DNA from: Acidaminococcus hominis
Lineage (GTDB): Bacteria; Bacillota; Negativicutes; Acidaminococcales; Acidaminococcaceae
Direction: 5' to 3'
Length of the DNA: 50,549 nucleotides
Assembly (NCBI RefSeq): GCF_900291475.1
Contig: NZ_OLMM01000001.1
Location: 15,592-66,140 of the forward strand
Shown here: positions 49,479 to 50,549 of the stretch, one piece after another
Position numbering within the stretch: position 1 is the first letter of the stretch
How the letters are laid out: every line of letters starts with the position of its first letter
Position numbers and translations under genes: made by a program
Notes under the pieces: model-generated
What the model was told of the DNA's origin: nothing
Databases searched by the model: none
Seen by the model: only the letters and a program-made list of their open reading frames with translations

Positions 49479-50549
49479 ATGGATCACATCCATTCTAACA
49501 CAATGGAGGACGTACGTATCCCCGGCCGCCATCTTTCTTTGGAAGAACGTGGTATGATTCAAGCTCTGCATCGTCAAGGGCTTTCCCTTCGCAACATTGC
49601 TGCTGCAGTAGGATGTGCTCATACGACTGTTTTCTATGAGCTTCGGCGTGGAACGCCGGAACGAAAAAGCAAGCACGGTCGTGCCCCACAGTATATGGCA
49701 AAGCGCGGTCAGAAGGCATACGCAAAGAATCGCAAGAACTCCAGGAAGACTTGCAAAATCGATCATGACGACTGCGAATCGTTCATCCAATGGATGGTAG
49801 AACAAGTCCGCCAGGAACGTTGGTCACTGGATGCCTGCGTTGGCTATGCTAGGCGGAACAAGCTATTTACGCCGGAACAGATTCCCTGTACCAAGACGCT
49901 TTACAACATGCTTTGGGCTAATAAGCTTCCGCTGTCGCTCTTCGAAGTCCCGCGAGCCTTAAAGCATAAACACCGTCGGAAATGGGTACGTAAGAACAAG
50001 CGTATGAAGGGTCGCTCCATTGAGGAACGTCCTGCCGTCGTCAATGAAGGTACCGAAATTGGCCACTGGGAAGTGGACACGGTCGTTGGTCAGCGTGCAG
50101 GCCGTGAGGCAGTAGTCTTCACTGCTGTTGAAAAGGTTACGCGCAACTACATCGCCATCCGCATTCCTGGACGTACCTGTGCCGGCGTTGAATCCGCTCT
50201 TGCACAGTTGCAGGAGCTATATGGCGCAGAGCGCTTCAGCCAGATTTTTAAGACGATGACGGCCGATAACGGTCCTGAGTTTGAGAACTTGTCACAGTTC
50301 GAGAGTCTCGGCACCAAGATGTACTTTACACATTCGTACAGCTCGTGGGAACGGGCTCAAAACGAACGCCACAATGGCTTGCTGAGGGATTTCATCCCAA
50401 AGGGCATGTCCGTAGAGCGGTTCTCTGATGAGGATATCCTGAACATGGCAGATACGCTGAACCAGCGCCCACGTCGTGTTTTGGGCTACCATACGCCGTC
50501 AGAGCTATTTGATGCATTCCTCGATGAAGTTTATGCTATTGAGTGTGTT
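49479..50549 (+). CDS. IS30-family transposase (cut by right edge)
   Basis: An open frame of 357 codons runs to the last base with no stop. It starts MDHIHSNTMEDVRIPGRHLS at the ATG behind AAAGGAGCAATCACG. The N-terminal helix-turn-helix (LSLEERGMIQALHRQGLSLR, NIAAAVGCAHTTVFYELRRG) and DDE catalytic region are those of IS30: HWEVDTVVGQ (D200), TADNGPEF (D263), and E296 in WERAQNERHNGLLR. Codon use (CGT, GCT, CAG) differs from neighbours. Only the C-terminal tip appears to be missing. Confidence 0.95.
   Translation, partial: MDHIHSNTMEDVRIPGRHLSLEERGMIQALHRQGLSLRNIAAAVGCAHTTVFYELRRGTPERKSKHGRAPQYMAKRGQKAYAKNRKNSRKTCKIDHDDCESFIQWMVEQVRQERWSLDACVGYARRNKLFTPEQIPCTKTLYNMLWANKLPLSLFEVPRALKHKHRRKWVRKNKRMKGRSIEERPAVVNEGTEIGHWEVDTVVGQRAGREAVVFTAVEKVTRNYIAIRIPGRTCAGVESALAQLQELYGAERFSQIFKTMTADNGPEFENLSQFESLGTKMYFTHSYSSWERAQNERHNGLLRDFIPKGMSVERFSDEDILNMADTLNQRPRRVLGYHTPSELFDAFLDEVYAIECV

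Overview
The window looks like a chromosomal segment of an anaerobic diderm Firmicute (class Negativicutes, quite possibly an Acidaminococcus-like organism; genus is inference). Gene order is Firmicute-like: alaS, ireB, ruvX, a DUF1292 gene, mltG and a U32 gene, then an M24 peptidase and efp. An outer-membrane autotransporter with a beta-barrel requires an outer membrane. A HydF gene implies [FeFe] hydrogenase and an anaerobic life. Coding regions are GC-rich; the main islands of different composition are two insertion sequences, the AT-rich gap before the second one, and several gene-free stretches packed with hairpin-forming repeats.

Layout. 1-65: start of an IS3-like OrfA gene running off the left edge. 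66-1660: no genes, many hairpin repeats. 1661-8964: a six-gene operon encoding a GrpE-like protein, a long Hsp70, a classical AAA+ ATPase, a helical protein with a J-like N-terminus, and two paralogous single-pass membrane proteins. I know of no named system with this composition and consider it the best candidate for an undescribed machine; it is bracketed by two near-identical 130-bp branched repeats in the same orientation. 9405-13861: radical SAM protein (minus strand), ABM-domain protein, exported alpha/beta hydrolase, a fluoride-resistance operon (fluoride riboswitch, two FluC subunits, DUF190 protein) and an Rrf2 regulator. 14070-18514: an autotransporter gene split by a complete ISL3-family element with 8-bp target duplication; removing the element restores one frame of 962 codons. 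18515-20070: the densest repeat field, including a hairpin family of fixed geometry whose arms covary between copies.

20185-24680: PepV-like dipeptidase, YfcC-type transporter, aminotransferase, which together suggest peptide and amino-acid use. 25015-36213: translation, cell-wall and housekeeping genes (alaS, TetR-like gene, ireB, ruvX, DUF1292, mltG, trhP-like U32, M24 peptidase, efp, histidine phosphatase, DUF2156, Eis-like GNAT). 36232-43014: single-chain purL and a PreP-like M16C protease. 43185-47667: LysR regulator followed by a same-strand redox/hydrolase cluster (exported hydrolase, FMN oxidoreductase, lipoprotein flavodoxin, aldo/keto reductase). 47751-48968: hydF on the minus strand. 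49479-end: IS30-family transposase cut by the right edge.

All assignments come from reading motifs, start sites and repeats by eye; no database search or folding program was run.
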